64,000 nucleotides of DNA from a virus (IMGVR_UViG_3300050821_002231:38897-102896); one strand, 5' to 3'; shown: positions 30,201 through 39,257, counted from the stretch's first letter. Numbers and translations are program-made. Notes: generated by a model not told the origin, from the letters alone.

Positions 30201-30815
30201 ATGGGAGCACCTCGAATTCTTGCATCAGTGGGCACATCACCCGTCGCTGTAACCGCAGGTGGCGCCGGTTATGCCGTGTCGATTACTCAGCCCGGCCCGA
30301 CATTTACGGCGTTCAAAGTCTATGATCAAAATCAAAATCAGATCGGCGGACCAATTGTTGGGAACAACGGCAGTTATATCTGGACCGCTCCAGGAGGGCA
30401 GGCATTCGTTGCGGGGCAGGTCGTCGGCTACGTGGCAGTGTTCTCTGGCACGGCGACATTCTTGGTTAGCGATACGAGTCCAGTTCCGTATCCGCAGCCG
30501 ATATCCGGACAAGCCTTTCCAAACGCCGGAGCCATTACACTGAAGACCGGGCGCGCACTGTTGACTGGCGCAACAGCGACCGCTTACACGTTGGCATTGC
30601 CGACGCCAGGGGCGGACGATTTCAAGGAGTTGACTGTCGTAAACCACACAGGGCAGGCGCACACGGTAACTACTCCTGCGCTGGGCATTAACGGTACTTC
30701 CGATACGATCACTTTTGCTACAACGGTCGGATCAACTGCGGTACTCGTGCCCTATCAAGGCCAATGGGATTTGAGAATGGCGACGGGCAACGGCCTGACT
30801 TTGAGCGAAGTGTAA
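30201..30815 (+). CDS. Putative capsid decoration-like beta protein
   Basis: 204 residues, Gly/Thr/Ala/Val-rich beta sequence with no long helices (SVGTSPVAVTAGGAGYAVS... TLALPTPGADDFKELTVVNHTGQ). The second half resembles repeats found in phage head or tail fibre surface proteins. It lies before the protease/scaffold, so a head decoration role is plausible but unproven. Confidence 0.55.
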   Translation: MGAPRILASVGTSPVAVTAGGAGYAVSITQPGPTFTAFKVYDQNQNQIGGPIVGNNGSYIWTAPGGQAFVAGQVVGYVAVFSGTATFLVSDTSPVPYPQPISGQAFPNAGAITLKTGRALLTGATATAYTLALPTPGADDFKELTVVNHTGQAHTVTTPALGINGTSDTITFATTVGSTAVLVPYQGQWDLRMATGNGLTLSEV

Positions 30816-30827
30816 GAACGGTAGGGC

Positions 30828-31235
30828 ATGGGAATCACGAACGGCACTCACGGGGAGCAACTTTCCTCTGCGAAAGTATTGCAAGCGCAACTTGCGGCGG
30901 CGAACGAAACGCTGCGAAGATTGACGGCAGTTCTTGCTGCGGTGCTGATAGATCAACATCGCGGCAGGCTGCTGGTCGATAGCGTAAGCGTGGATGCAAT
31001 GTACGGAGACCCAGAGCAAGACAACGGCTTCATGGTGGACGTGCAAACGATCCACGCGCTTAGCAAGCACCGTTTGCAGGTTGTACAGCCGAACGGCTCG
31101 ACATATGTGCCAGTTCCGGTTGTTACAGTGGTACAAGCAGAGACGGTCTCACTGATTTGCGAGGAAGCAAGTCACAAGCGGGGTAACGGGTTGCGTTGCG
31201 AGGAGTGCGGCAAACTGCTAGAGAAGAGGGCTTGA
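30828..31235 (+). CDS. Hypothetical protein with C-terminal zinc-like motif
   Basis: 135 residues. A helical N-terminus (LQAQLAAANETLRRLTAVLAAVL) leads to a domain ending in LRCEECGKLLEKRA. Stop and next start overlap (TGATG at 31233-31237). Unknown. Confidence 0.6.
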   Translation: MGITNGTHGEQLSSAKVLQAQLAAANETLRRLTAVLAAVLIDQHRGRLLVDSVSVDAMYGDPEQDNGFMVDVQTIHALSKHRLQVVQPNGSTYVPVPVVTVVQAETVSLICEEASHKRGNGLRCEECGKLLEKRA

Positions 31236-33124
31236 TGGATACCGAGAAGGCAGTCCAATATCTCGTGAAAGAGCCAGACGGCAAGGGCCGATTGCCGTAC
31301 ACGAAAGAAGATGGCAAGCCCGACCATACTCTTCTAGGCGCGGCTTGGGCTGCACTACACGGCGGCTATCGTGGCAATAAGTACGAAGGACCAGACAAAG
31401 CGAAGGCGCTGGCGAAGTTGAAGAAGATTTACAAGGAGGAGAAGATGGAGTTGCCTTCGGACAAAGCCGCAGCGGCGCTGGGCCACTTAATGACTCTAAA
31501 AGGCCGCGTTGGCAAAGACGGGGAGCCTGAGAAGTGGGCCACATTCGCGATTAAGTCCTGCTACGAAGCGCCTGCAGAAGATCCAGAGCCCGGTTTGTTT
31601 GTTGAGGGTATCCTCGCAGCCGAGGAGCCGGACTTTGAAGGCGAGATTATGGACTTCGTCTCCTCAAAGCCGAATTTTCAAAAGTGGAACAAGAACTTCT
31701 CGGACATGACGGGAGGGAAGTCAGTCGGTAATTTGCGGGGTCAGCACAATCCGAAGATCGCGGCTGGCAAGTTCGTCACGATGGAGTATGACGACGACAA
31801 GAAAGCCATCCCGGTTCTGGCGAAGGTCGTTGATCCAGTCGAAGCGGACAAAGTGCGGCAAGGCGTCTACACGTCGTTCTCGATCGGCGCACACTATGCG
31901 CGTAAGTGGCGCGATCCTGGCGGGAAGTACATGCGCTGGACTGCCGACCCGTTTGAAGGTTCAATTGTGGACTTCGGATCAATCCCGACGACGCGCGGGT
32001 TTGTATATCGTGCAGCGGATGGTCACGAAGAGCAACGTGAATTTGACGGTGGGCGCCGGCAATTGCGAAAAGCATTTGAAGCCTATGGCAGGCCGCTTAG
32101 CATTGAAGAAGAGGACCGCGTTGTAAAGGCCATTACAGGAATGGGCGCGGCGCAAAAGGGCCTCTACACAATTTCCGGATTCGCGCAACTCGTGCAAGAG
32201 TTGATCTACATGCGCGATTCCATCACCTTCGAGAAAGAGATGGAAGGCGATGCATCTCCGGTCACAGAGCGAGTGGCCGAAGCAACGAACGAGCTTTTGG
32301 AATGCCTGGCGGCCTACACGCAAGAACAGGTCAGCGAGGAAATCGGCAAGACGAAGGAGAAAACCGTGGAACTCAAGGACTTGGTAAAAGATATTCCAGC
32401 AAACAAGACCGCAACAGCAGCCGATCCCGCTGATAGCAAGCCAACCCCCGACGCAATCAAGACGGCTCTCGATAGCGTTAACGAAGGACTGAAAGTATTG
32501 AAGGCCGCAGGCTACTCCTTGCAACCTGGAACGACCTCGGACCCCGGACACAGCAACCCAGTCGGCCCTTCTGGCGAGGATGGGAAGAGCGTGGCTACAG
32601 ACCCCAAGGCCAAGGGGCACGGCGAGTTGAGCAAGGAAGATTGCAAGGCGGAAGAGTGCGATGTCCACAAGAAGATGAAGGCCGCAAACGACAACGATGC
32701 CGACGACAAGTGCAAAAAGACCGCCGAAGAATGCAACGACGAGAAGTGCATGACGCACAAGGGGAAGAAATCGGCCGCAGTCAGTGCGAACGGCGATGCC
32801 CTGAAGCGTGCCGATGTGGTCAACATCGTCAACGAAACAGTCGGGCATCAATTCAACGAATTCCGGACCAGTTTCCAGAAGGATGTGGTCGGCCCACTGT
32901 CTGAGCAACTGAAGACCATTGGTGAAACGATGGTCGCTATCGGTGCGGCACCGGTGCCAACGCGTATCGCAGCGCGTCCTGGACTTCAGGTTGTGACCAA
33001 AGATGTCGAAGTAAACAAGGAAGCAGAGGACGCACAGAAGGCAATCGCAAAAGACGTAGCAGACGGCAAGGCCACGAGCGCCATTCTCAGGATTCGCGAG
33101 AACGGACATCGAGTTAGCTGGTAG
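31235..33124 (+). CDS. Capsid maturation protease/scaffold (XkdF-like)
   Basis: 629 residues. The N-terminal segment AWAALHGGYRGNKYEGPDKAKALAKLKKIY is a small helical domain common in phage head genes. The protease-like region (about 110-265) contains LFVEGILAAEEPDFEGEIMD and VDPVEADKVRQGVYTSFSIGAHY, the pattern of XkdF/prohead protease proteins. The long acidic C-terminal part would act as scaffold and carries two copies of a Cys/His motif (about residues 468-520). An upstream ATG at 31196 is less likely. Confidence 0.8.
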   Translation: MDTEKAVQYLVKEPDGKGRLPYTKEDGKPDHTLLGAAWAALHGGYRGNKYEGPDKAKALAKLKKIYKEEKMELPSDKAAAALGHLMTLKGRVGKDGEPEKWATFAIKSCYEAPAEDPEPGLFVEGILAAEEPDFEGEIMDFVSSKPNFQKWNKNFSDMTGGKSVGNLRGQHNPKIAAGKFVTMEYDDDKKAIPVLAKVVDPVEADKVRQGVYTSFSIGAHYARKWRDPGGKYMRWTADPFEGSIVDFGSIPTTRGFVYRAADGHEEQREFDGGRRQLRKAFEAYGRPLSIEEEDRVVKAITGMGAAQKGLYTISGFAQLVQELIYMRDSITFEKEMEGDASPVTERVAEATNELLECLAAYTQEQVSEEIGKTKEKTVELKDLVKDIPANKTATAADPADSKPTPDAIKTALDSVNEGLKVLKAAGYSLQPGTTSDPGHSNPVGPSGEDGKSVATDPKAKGHGELSKEDCKAEECDVHKKMKAANDNDADDKCKKTAEECNDEKCMTHKGKKSAAVSANGDALKRADVVNIVNETVGHQFNEFRTSFQKDVVGPLSEQLKTIGETMVAIGAAPVPTRIAARPGLQVVTKDVEVNKEAEDAQKAIAKDVADGKATSAILRIRENGHRVSW

Positions 33125-33245
33125 CTGTAAGAGTTTCCGCAAGTCAGGAATGTTTCCAAGACATTTCTCCCGCACGGCACGTTGCCTGAGAGGATCTGGC
33201 CCGGATCGTTCGCTGGCGCAATTCTAAAAATCAGGAGAACACAAA

Positions 33246-34793
33246 ATGTCGTTGCCTCTAGGCATGACCGCGGAAACACTTGAGGCCCTGAAGTCCATTC
33301 GCGCACGCGGCGGAGTGGCTTACAAGGACATCACTACGGGCCTCGGCTATCAGTGGTATGATTTGCAACCGCTGGTAGATCGCACCTTCCCACAAATTAC
33401 CCCGCTGATCTCTGAAATCCCACGGCTGGCTGGAGACGGCGGCAGTTCGACGAATTGGAAAGAAATCTATGCCATCAACGCTGGCAACCTATCGCCGGGC
33501 GTTTCTGAGCGCAATCGCAACGCAACGGTGCAGACTCAACTGCGAAACCACTTCGCGCCATATGCAGAACTCGGATACGAAGACTTCGTAACATGGAAGT
33601 CGGAACTCGAAGCCGGAAAATTGACGCCAGAAGTGAAGGCGGTTGCGGTCGAGGATTTGTTCTATGCCTCGCGGCAGGCCGAAGAGAAAGTTGTCTTGTG
33701 GGGTAACACCGGCTTGGTAAGCGGCGGGAATGGCGTCACGTTCGGCACAGCTCCCACGCCAGTTGCGGCTCTTGTGGCTGGCGGATCGTTGACAGCACAG
33801 TCAACCTCGCTGTGGGTTGCGGCTCTAACCCCAGAGGGGTACTTCAACTCGACTGTGGCTGGCGGCGTCCCAACCTCGATCACGCGAAACAACGTGGGCG
33901 GCTCGACCGACACCTACGGCGGTGGCAGTTCGCAAATCTCCGCAGCATCAAATGCTGTCACTACGGCTGGCGGTAACTTGTCAGTCAGTGGCACGGTCGC
34001 CGTTGTGCCGGGAGCTGTGGCCTATGCATGGTTCATTGGCCTAACCTCCGGTGGCGCGGCTACTGCGCGTCTGGCGGCGATTACAACGATCAATTCGGTT
34101 GTAATCACTGCAAACCCAGCCGTTACTACGCCAACTGCTGGCTACACTGTGCTGGCCTCTGGATGCAGCGCAGACAACACAGGCAATCAGCTTGAGTTTG
34201 ACGGCATGATGACGCAGACCGTTGCGGGCTATCTGGCCGGCTCCTCGGCTGTATTCCAGTCGCAGGCAACAGGAACGCCTGGAACGGGCACCGGACTGAC
34301 CTACGACGGCGCGGGTGGCATCGTCGAGATTGAAGCGGACTTCCTGCAATTCTGGAATTCCTCGCGCCTCATTCCCGACGACATCATGGTATCGGGCCAA
34401 GAGTTGAAAAACATCACCAACAAGATTTTCGCAGGAGGCGGCGCGCCTCTCTATCGAATCAACCTGGATGGCAACGCTAACCGCGATGCCGTGCGGGCCG
34501 GCAATCTCATTCGGCAGTACCTTGGCAAGTTCGCAATGGGCGGCGGACACGAAGTCACGATCAGCCTCCATCCGAACATGCCACCGGGAACGATTCTCTA
34601 CCGGACAAGGAACCTGCCCTACCGCATCCAGAACATGCGGAACACGTTCAATATCCGCACGCTGCAAGAGTGGCGCCAGATCGATTGGCCGATTGTGCAG
34701 CGGTCTTGGGACTACGGGGTCTACGTGACCGAGACGGCGGAAATGCACGCGTCATTTTCGTTCGGCCTCCGTACAAATATTGCCAACATCTAA
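33246..34793 (+). CDS. Major capsid protein (HK97-like) with insertion domain
   Basis: 515 residues. The N-terminus and core (DLQPLVDRTFPQITPLISEIPRLAGDGGSSTNWKEI... PYAELGYEDFVTWKSELEAG) fit an HK97-type fold. The glycine/serine/threonine-rich section at about 165-355 looks like an inserted Ig-like surface domain. The C-terminus (VYVTETAEMHASFSFGLRTNI) is typical of capsid proteins. AGGAGAACACAAA precedes the start. The 120-bp leader (33125-33245) has a small AATGT/ACATT hairpin and no gene. Confidence 0.88.
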   Translation: MSLPLGMTAETLEALKSIRARGGVAYKDITTGLGYQWYDLQPLVDRTFPQITPLISEIPRLAGDGGSSTNWKEIYAINAGNLSPGVSERNRNATVQTQLRNHFAPYAELGYEDFVTWKSELEAGKLTPEVKAVAVEDLFYASRQAEEKVVLWGNTGLVSGGNGVTFGTAPTPVAALVAGGSLTAQSTSLWVAALTPEGYFNSTVAGGVPTSITRNNVGGSTDTYGGGSSQISAASNAVTTAGGNLSVSGTVAVVPGAVAYAWFIGLTSGGAATARLAAITTINSVVITANPAVTTPTAGYTVLASGCSADNTGNQLEFDGMMTQTVAGYLAGSSAVFQSQATGTPGTGTGLTYDGAGGIVEIEADFLQFWNSSRLIPDDIMVSGQELKNITNKIFAGGGAPLYRINLDGNANRDAVRAGNLIRQYLGKFAMGGGHEVTISLHPNMPPGTILYRTRNLPYRIQNMRNTFNIRTLQEWRQIDWPIVQRSWDYGVYVTETAEMHASFSFGLRTNIANI

Positions 34794-34842
34794 TAGAAAA
34801 CAAATAACTTAGTTAGATGTTGCGTGTAAATCATATGCATGT

Positions 34843-34872
34843 CATACTAGGGGCTGAGAGGTTCCTAGTATG
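34843..34872 (+). promoter_or_regulatory. Hairpin sequestering the start codon of the HNH endonuclease
   Basis: CATACTAGG (34843-34851) pairs perfectly with CCTAGTATG (34864-34872), the last three bases of which are the ATG of the endonuclease gene. The GAGAGG ribosome site lies in the 12-nt loop. A read-through capsid transcript would fold and hide the start. A shorter transcript from the TTGCGT...CATACT region might not. Confidence 0.65.
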
Positions 34873-35751
34873 GCAGGCATCAAAAAACAAGCAACGTGTC
34901 ATCCCGAGAGACCGAATTGTGCTTTCGGAATGTGCCAACAGTGCTACATGCAATGGCGGAGGACGGCACCAATCGGCGAGGATGAGCCAAGGGCAACATG
35001 CCATCCTGAGCGAAGGGCATGGTCGAATGGACTATGCGAACCGTGCTATCAGAAGCAGTGGAGGGAGAATAATCCTAACCGTGAGGCGAAACTCGCGGCG
35101 CGAAGAGAGAAAGAAAAGAAACGTTATGCAGCTTGGCGCTCTCTGAATCCAGCGGAGCCAAGACCGAAAGGGATTCGCAAAGCACAAGTACACAATCAAT
35201 CACTGTGTCATCCCGATAAGCGAGAATATGCGCGGGGTTTGTGCCGTGCGTGCTACATGCGAGAACGTCGAGCGATGGCATCAGGGAACCATAAGCCGAC
35301 ATGTCATCCTGATCGGATTCATTACGCACAGGGCTTTTGTCATGCTTGCTATCAAACGCACCGGCGCAACAGTGATCCGGTAAAACTTGAGGCATCGCGT
35401 GGATATGGACGTAAACACCGCGCAGCAATTAGAAGCGATCCCGATAAACACGAGGCTCACAAGGCGCTGCAGCGCGCATCTCGTCGCGAATCGGAATTCG
35501 GCATGACCAGCGAAGAATACGAGGCAGCTCTTGTGAAACAGGAACGGCGATGCGCGATCTGTACGAATGCCTTTACCGAATACAAAGAAGGCAATCCGCC
35601 GTGCATCGACCACTGCCACGAACTCAACATCTTTCGCGGTCTGCTGTGCCGTTCGTGCAATCTGATGCTAGGTTACGCGAAGGACAACATCTCAATTCTT
35701 CAAGCCGCGATAAAGTATCTCGAAGCGTTCGCGGCGAAACAAGCAGCTTAA
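34870..35751 (+). CDS. HNH/endonuclease VII homing-type nuclease with four CH-CxxC repeats
   Basis: 293 residues. The C-terminal Recombination endonuclease VII domain (about 220-285) has CAIC, CIDHCH and LLCRSCN with GYAKDN, all expected zinc and HNH residues present. The first 165 residues contain four repeats of C-H-x10-C-x2-C beginning at Cys10, Cys44, Cys113 and Cys145 (e.g. CHPDKREYARGLCRACY). These probably bind zinc and contact DNA. Inserted between capsid and connector genes, it behaves like a free-standing homing endonuclease. Confidence 0.88.
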   Translation: MAGIKKQATCHPERPNCAFGMCQQCYMQWRRTAPIGEDEPRATCHPERRAWSNGLCEPCYQKQWRENNPNREAKLAARREKEKKRYAAWRSLNPAEPRPKGIRKAQVHNQSLCHPDKREYARGLCRACYMRERRAMASGNHKPTCHPDRIHYAQGFCHACYQTHRRNSDPVKLEASRGYGRKHRAAIRSDPDKHEAHKALQRASRRESEFGMTSEEYEAALVKQERRCAICTNAFTEYKEGNPPCIDHCHELNIFRGLLCRSCNLMLGYAKDNISILQAAIKYLEAFAAKQAA

Positions 35752-35798
35752 CTTTTCTCGACAAGGGCACCTTTCTTGGATGTCGAGGAGGCCGGAAC

Positions 35799-35824
35799 GG
35801 GCGGCAGTTGGGAGACTGTCGCCC
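35799..35824 (+). other. Hairpin GGGCGGCA/TGTCGCCC (copy 2)
   Basis: GGGCGGCAG (35799-35807) pairs with CTGTCGCCC (35816-35824), 8-nt loop. The lower stem is identical to that at 1150-1177 while the top pair and loop differ. It precedes repeat P6 and a small gene. Confidence 0.5.
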
Positions 35825-35832
35825 TGAAGGTT

Positions 35833-35857
35833 TAACATTCCACCCGGTGGAGGGATT
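35833..35857 (+). repeat. Dispersed 25-bp near-palindrome, copy P6
   Basis: Core TCCACCCGGTGGA (35839-35851), followed by GGGATTGGA, 8 nt before the ATG at 35866. Confidence 0.8.
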
Positions 35858-35865
35858 GGAACGGA

Positions 35866-36033
35866 ATGCTGACGCAAGACGAAGTAGACGAGGTTGTAAT
35901 CCCGTCGATTAAAAGGAATCCAGCCCCAGCAAATCCTGAGCGCACAGAGTACTGCACCCACGTCTTTATTTGGCCCAAGGGAGCAACGGATGAACAGATA
36001 GCAATCGCTTTTGATCACGCCAATGCTCACTGA
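35866..36033 (+). CDS. Small hypothetical protein
   Basis: 55 residues, MLTQDEVDEVVIPSIKRNPAPANPERTEY..., located between P6 and the connector gene, which it overlaps by 11 nt. Not recognised; head-joining role possible from position. Confidence 0.55.
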   Translation: MLTQDEVDEVVIPSIKRNPAPANPERTEYCTHVFIWPKGATDEQIAIAFDHANAH

Positions 36034-36868
36034 CCTCTCGACCTACAAGCGTACCTACAGCCTGTACACAACGAATAGCGACCAGAAGTTATCGCTGCTC
36101 ATTGCGGATCAGAGCCAAGCGTTCTTGGATGAGACCGGGCGTACGACATTCGATCTAGCGACTTATACCGAGACGCGGGACGGGCTCGGGAACGACACGA
36201 TGCAGTTGTCGTATTTCCCGGTGCAGTCGTTTACTTCTTTGGTAAAGAACGGTGTCACAATTCCGCTTTCGACTGGCTGGAACAAGTGGGGCTACCAGTG
36301 GGATTCGCTGGGCAAGGTCACGCTGATTTGTGATTCGTTCAACTGCTCGAACGTGACGTTCAACCGCAAGAACGTAGTCGCCACCTACACGGCAGGTTAT
36401 CCGACACTTACAGTAACGAACGAACTGCAAACGGTTCCCAACAGTCTTCCTCCGGGGCCAGCGGGAACGATTACGACATGGCCTCCGCTGTATACGATCT
36501 TTGTCGCACTGCCGAACTGGTTGAGCGATGGCGGGGTAAGTTATTTCGGCGGAGCAGTATTGACGCCAGTAACAGCGCCTCCGACAATCGGCCAGTATTA
36601 TGTGCTTGGTGGTGGCGGGTATTTGTTCGCGGCAGCGGACGGCGGTAAGCAAGTGACGATGAACTATACGGCGTCCGGCTATCCTGTTGACCTTGTAGGT
36701 GCGGTGACGCGGATGGTCTCATTGCGCTACAAACAGCAGGATCATGAAGATCTGAAGCAAGTCAAGAGTGGCGAACAAACCACCACGTTTTCAAAGGAAG
36801 CCTACCCAGCAGACGTTGTAAGAATAATCAAAAAATACAAGAAATTTTACTTCACTCCTGGATTCTGA
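36023..36868 (+). CDS. Head-tail connector protein (gp6-like)
   Basis: 281 residues from ATG 36023. The start (LTDLSTYKRTYSLYTTNSDQKLSLLIADQSQAFLDETGRTTF) matches gp6-like connector proteins, which have a helical domain with LLxxxIxxAs. A beta-rich insertion occupies the middle, and AVTRMVSLRYKQQDHEDLKQV the last helix. It joins portal and tail. Longer than minimal gp6 proteins (about 100 residues). Confidence 0.7.
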   Translation: MLTDLSTYKRTYSLYTTNSDQKLSLLIADQSQAFLDETGRTTFDLATYTETRDGLGNDTMQLSYFPVQSFTSLVKNGVTIPLSTGWNKWGYQWDSLGKVTLICDSFNCSNVTFNRKNVVATYTAGYPTLTVTNELQTVPNSLPPGPAGTITTWPPLYTIFVALPNWLSDGGVSYFGGAVLTPVTAPPTIGQYYVLGGGGYLFAAADGGKQVTMNYTASGYPVDLVGAVTRMVSLRYKQQDHEDLKQVKSGEQTTTFSKEAYPADVVRIIKKYKKFYFTPGF

Positions 36869-36871
36869 AAC

Positions 36872-37354
36872 GTGCCCAAAGCCTTCGACTTCGTAATCAG
36901 TGGTGACATAGCAGCGCGGGCACGGATGGAAGGGGTGCCCGACCGCTTGGTTCCGTTGCTTGTGCGGAATCTGAATACAGTCCACACGCAGTTACAGCGG
37001 CACATCGTAAGCGACAAGTTAAGTGGACAGGTTCTAAAGTCGCACTCGGGCAATCTGAAGCGGAACATTTTGCAACTGCCTGCGACGGTGGAAGGCTACA
37101 AGGTTTCGGCGGGAGTAGGACTCGGAAGAAATGCGAAGTATGGACTGGCGCACGAGTTCGGAGCGCACATCCCAGAACGGACACCTGTCAACGCAAAGGC
37201 GCTTTCGTGGATTGGCGCGGACGGAGTGAGGGTATTCTTCATGCGAGCGAAAGCGTTTGATTTGCCAGAACGGAGTTTCCTGCGTAGCGGCTTCGCGGAA
37301 TTCCAGCCCAACATCGAACAGGCAGCACATGATGCCGTGCAAGAAGCACTATGA
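36872..37354 (+). CDS. Tail completion/HK97 gp10-like protein
   Basis: 160 residues from GTG 36872. The pattern of LVRNLNTVHTQLQRHIVSDKLSGQVLKSHSGNLKRNIL and VGLGRNAKYGLAHEFGAHIPERTP is characteristic of HK97 gp10-family head-tail joining proteins, including the Y-A/G-x-xHEFG box. It sits in the canonical order between connector and tail terminator. Confidence 0.85.
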   Translation: MPKAFDFVISGDIAARARMEGVPDRLVPLLVRNLNTVHTQLQRHIVSDKLSGQVLKSHSGNLKRNILQLPATVEGYKVSAGVGLGRNAKYGLAHEFGAHIPERTPVNAKALSWIGADGVRVFFMRAKAFDLPERSFLRSGFAEFQPNIEQAAHDAVQEAL

Positions 37355-37860
37355 CCGTTTATGTTCCGCCCGCAAGGGAAGCCATCTACGCTGCGTTGTT
37401 CGCTAAGTTTCAGCAAACCAGCATGACATGGACGAATTCGCCCTATACCCCAACTGGCCCAAAAGCATTTGTAACGACAGGTCGCGCGCTTCGATCTCAA
37501 GAGCAAATTAATGCGATTGAGAAGCCGGCAATGTTCATGTTGCAGGCAGATGAAGACTGGAAACAGAACAACAGCGGCTTGCCGTATGTTTCGGAAGCAC
37601 TGGTTGAGGTCTACATCTTCGTGGCCCAGCCAGATGACCTGATTGCTCCAGTCCCGCAGATCAATAATCTTATCGACGCGACACTCGCGACGATCGCGCC
37701 AAACTTCCCAGGCCAAAAGCAAACACTCGGAGGGCTCGTCGATAACGTCGTGCTCCGCGGGAAGGCAGAATACCGGCTCGGGTTGCAGGGCGTTATCAAT
37801 GCGTTTGCAGTCTTCCCTGTCACGATCATCATGCCAAACATTCAGCAGGGTCTCGGCTAG
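37351..37860 (+). CDS. Putative tail terminator protein
   Basis: 169 residues, translationally coupled (ATGA) to the gp10-like gene. REAIYAALFAKFQQ at the start and the central strand-rich region fit a small tail-terminator fold. Assigned mainly by position between gp10-like protein and tail genes. Confidence 0.65.
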   Translation: MTVYVPPAREAIYAALFAKFQQTSMTWTNSPYTPTGPKAFVTTGRALRSQEQINAIEKPAMFMLQADEDWKQNNSGLPYVSEALVEVYIFVAQPDDLIAPVPQINNLIDATLATIAPNFPGQKQTLGGLVDNVVLRGKAEYRLGLQGVINAFAVFPVTIIMPNIQQGLG

Positions 37861-37863
37861 CAG

Positions 37864-38148
37864 ATGGCTTGGGAGTCGGTGAACCATGCGAACGGTACAT
37901 GGTTCTGGTGGATGCAGGTAGGGAACAATTGGACGGCATGGGTGATCGACGATTCGTGGAAGCGCGGCGAGGGAACAAAGTATCGCGTCGCGGTTTCGCT
38001 TCGTACTGTGACATTCTTTGCAAGCCAGCGGTTGGACAATTTCCGTGCGGCGAAGTATGAGGCGATTGAGTTGCTATTGAAGTTGCAATCGAGTCCGCTG
38101 CAAGGAAGTGGGAGATTCTCGCGACATGCGTTGACGGAGGGGAAATGA
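37864..38148 (+). CDS. Small hypothetical tail-region protein
   Basis: 94 residues with a W-rich amphipathic beginning (GTWFWWMQVGNNWTAWVIDDSW). ATGA overlap with the next gene. Unknown. Confidence 0.55.
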   Translation: MAWESVNHANGTWFWWMQVGNNWTAWVIDDSWKRGEGTKYRVAVSLRTVTFFASQRLDNFRAAKYEAIELLLKLQSSPLQGSGRFSRHALTEGK

Positions 38149-39251
38149 AGGGCGCTATCAAATTATTGCTTGCTCTGCTCGTGATTGGCGGTGCTGCGTT
38201 GGCTCAAGACGTCCAGCCAATTCAACTCACCCCGTTCAAAGAGACCGCGACCTCTCCAGCGATTACGATTTCTGGCACGCCGGTGTTTTTCGCAGACAAG
38301 AATGGATCTGTATCGGAACTATTTGAAATCCTCGTGAGCGGTGGCCCGAGCGCGCTGAGTGTGTCCATCTATGGATGCGGCAATAATTCATGCACGACAT
38401 CAACAATCGGCACCTCAAGCGGAACCGGTTCGCAACCGATTGTTACGGCTGGCGGCTACAACAGGTACGAAGTCGTATCAACGTTCAGCGGGGGTACGAG
38501 TCCAAGCGTAACGATCATCCGTTGGGGATTCTCGGGAAGCCCTTCATCAACTAGCGGAGGTGGAAGCGGCGGTACGGTAAACCAAGGTACTCCAGGTGCC
38601 AGCGCGTCCGCAGGATGGTGGAACAAACTCACCGACGGTACAAACGGCCCAGTCGCAGTCAAGCCCGCATCGACTGCGCCTCTCGCAACCGATCCATCAC
38701 TCGTTGTTACGATCTCGCCGAACTCTCCATCAGCTTCAGTTCCAACAGGAACGGCAGGATCTCCGGCAACGCAAGTGGTAAGCGTGCAGGGCGTAGCGGG
38801 AGGCACGGTGGTTCCAATCTCAGCCGCAAGTCTCCCTCTGCCTACTGGAGCGGCTACTTCGGCGAACCAAGCAACGCCAGGTACGGCCGGTTCACCGTCT
38901 GCACAAGTTCTCAGCGTGCAAGGCGTCGGATCAGGAACCGCTCTGCCAGTTAGCCTTGCGACCGCTCCCACTACGCCCACACAACCAGCAGGATTCGGAT
39001 CGGCGGTCGGTTTCCAGCAAGCGGTCACAACGTCGGCGGTTGCGCTGGCAACTAATTCGACGCACGGGTTTTGCGTGCAAGCCCTGTCAACGAATGCGCT
39101 TACTGTCTATGTGGGGCCAACGGGCATCACTACTTCGACCGGCTTTCCGCTTGGCCCAGGCCAAGGCGTCTGCTACCAACTGTCGAATACGAACGTTATT
39201 TTTGTGGTCGCCTCGTCCACAGGTTCATCCGTAGCGGTAACTGGAGCCTAA
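38145..39251 (+). CDS. Exported repeat protein in tail cluster
   Basis: 368 residues. A Sec signal peptide (MKGAIKLLLALLVIGGAALAQ) is followed by a Gly/Ser/Thr/Pro-rich beta protein. It contains two clear repeats, GTAGSPATQVVSVQGVAGGT and GTAGSPSAQVLSVQGVGSGT. The C-terminal domain (FCVQALSTNALTVYVGPTGITTSTGFPLGPGQGVCYQL) resembles small receptor-binding or tail accessory domains. A signal peptide on a phage tail-region gene is unusual. Confidence 0.7.
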   Translation: MKGAIKLLLALLVIGGAALAQDVQPIQLTPFKETATSPAITISGTPVFFADKNGSVSELFEILVSGGPSALSVSIYGCGNNSCTTSTIGTSSGTGSQPIVTAGGYNRYEVVSTFSGGTSPSVTIIRWGFSGSPSSTSGGGSGGTVNQGTPGASASAGWWNKLTDGTNGPVAVKPASTAPLATDPSLVVTISPNSPSASVPTGTAGSPATQVVSVQGVAGGTVVPISAASLPLPTGAATSANQATPGTAGSPSAQVLSVQGVGSGTALPVSLATAPTTPTQPAGFGSAVGFQQAVTTSAVALATNSTHGFCVQALSTNALTVYVGPTGITTSTGFPLGPGQGVCYQLSNTNVIFVVASSTGSSVAVTGA

Positions 39252-39257
39252 AAGCTT

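Noticed and set aside
31979-33175. Long minus-strand open frame (398 codons) opposite the scaffold gene
   Set aside because: It is the reverse complement of a well-supported head gene with low-complexity composition, lacks a ribosome site, and no other minus-strand gene is credible.
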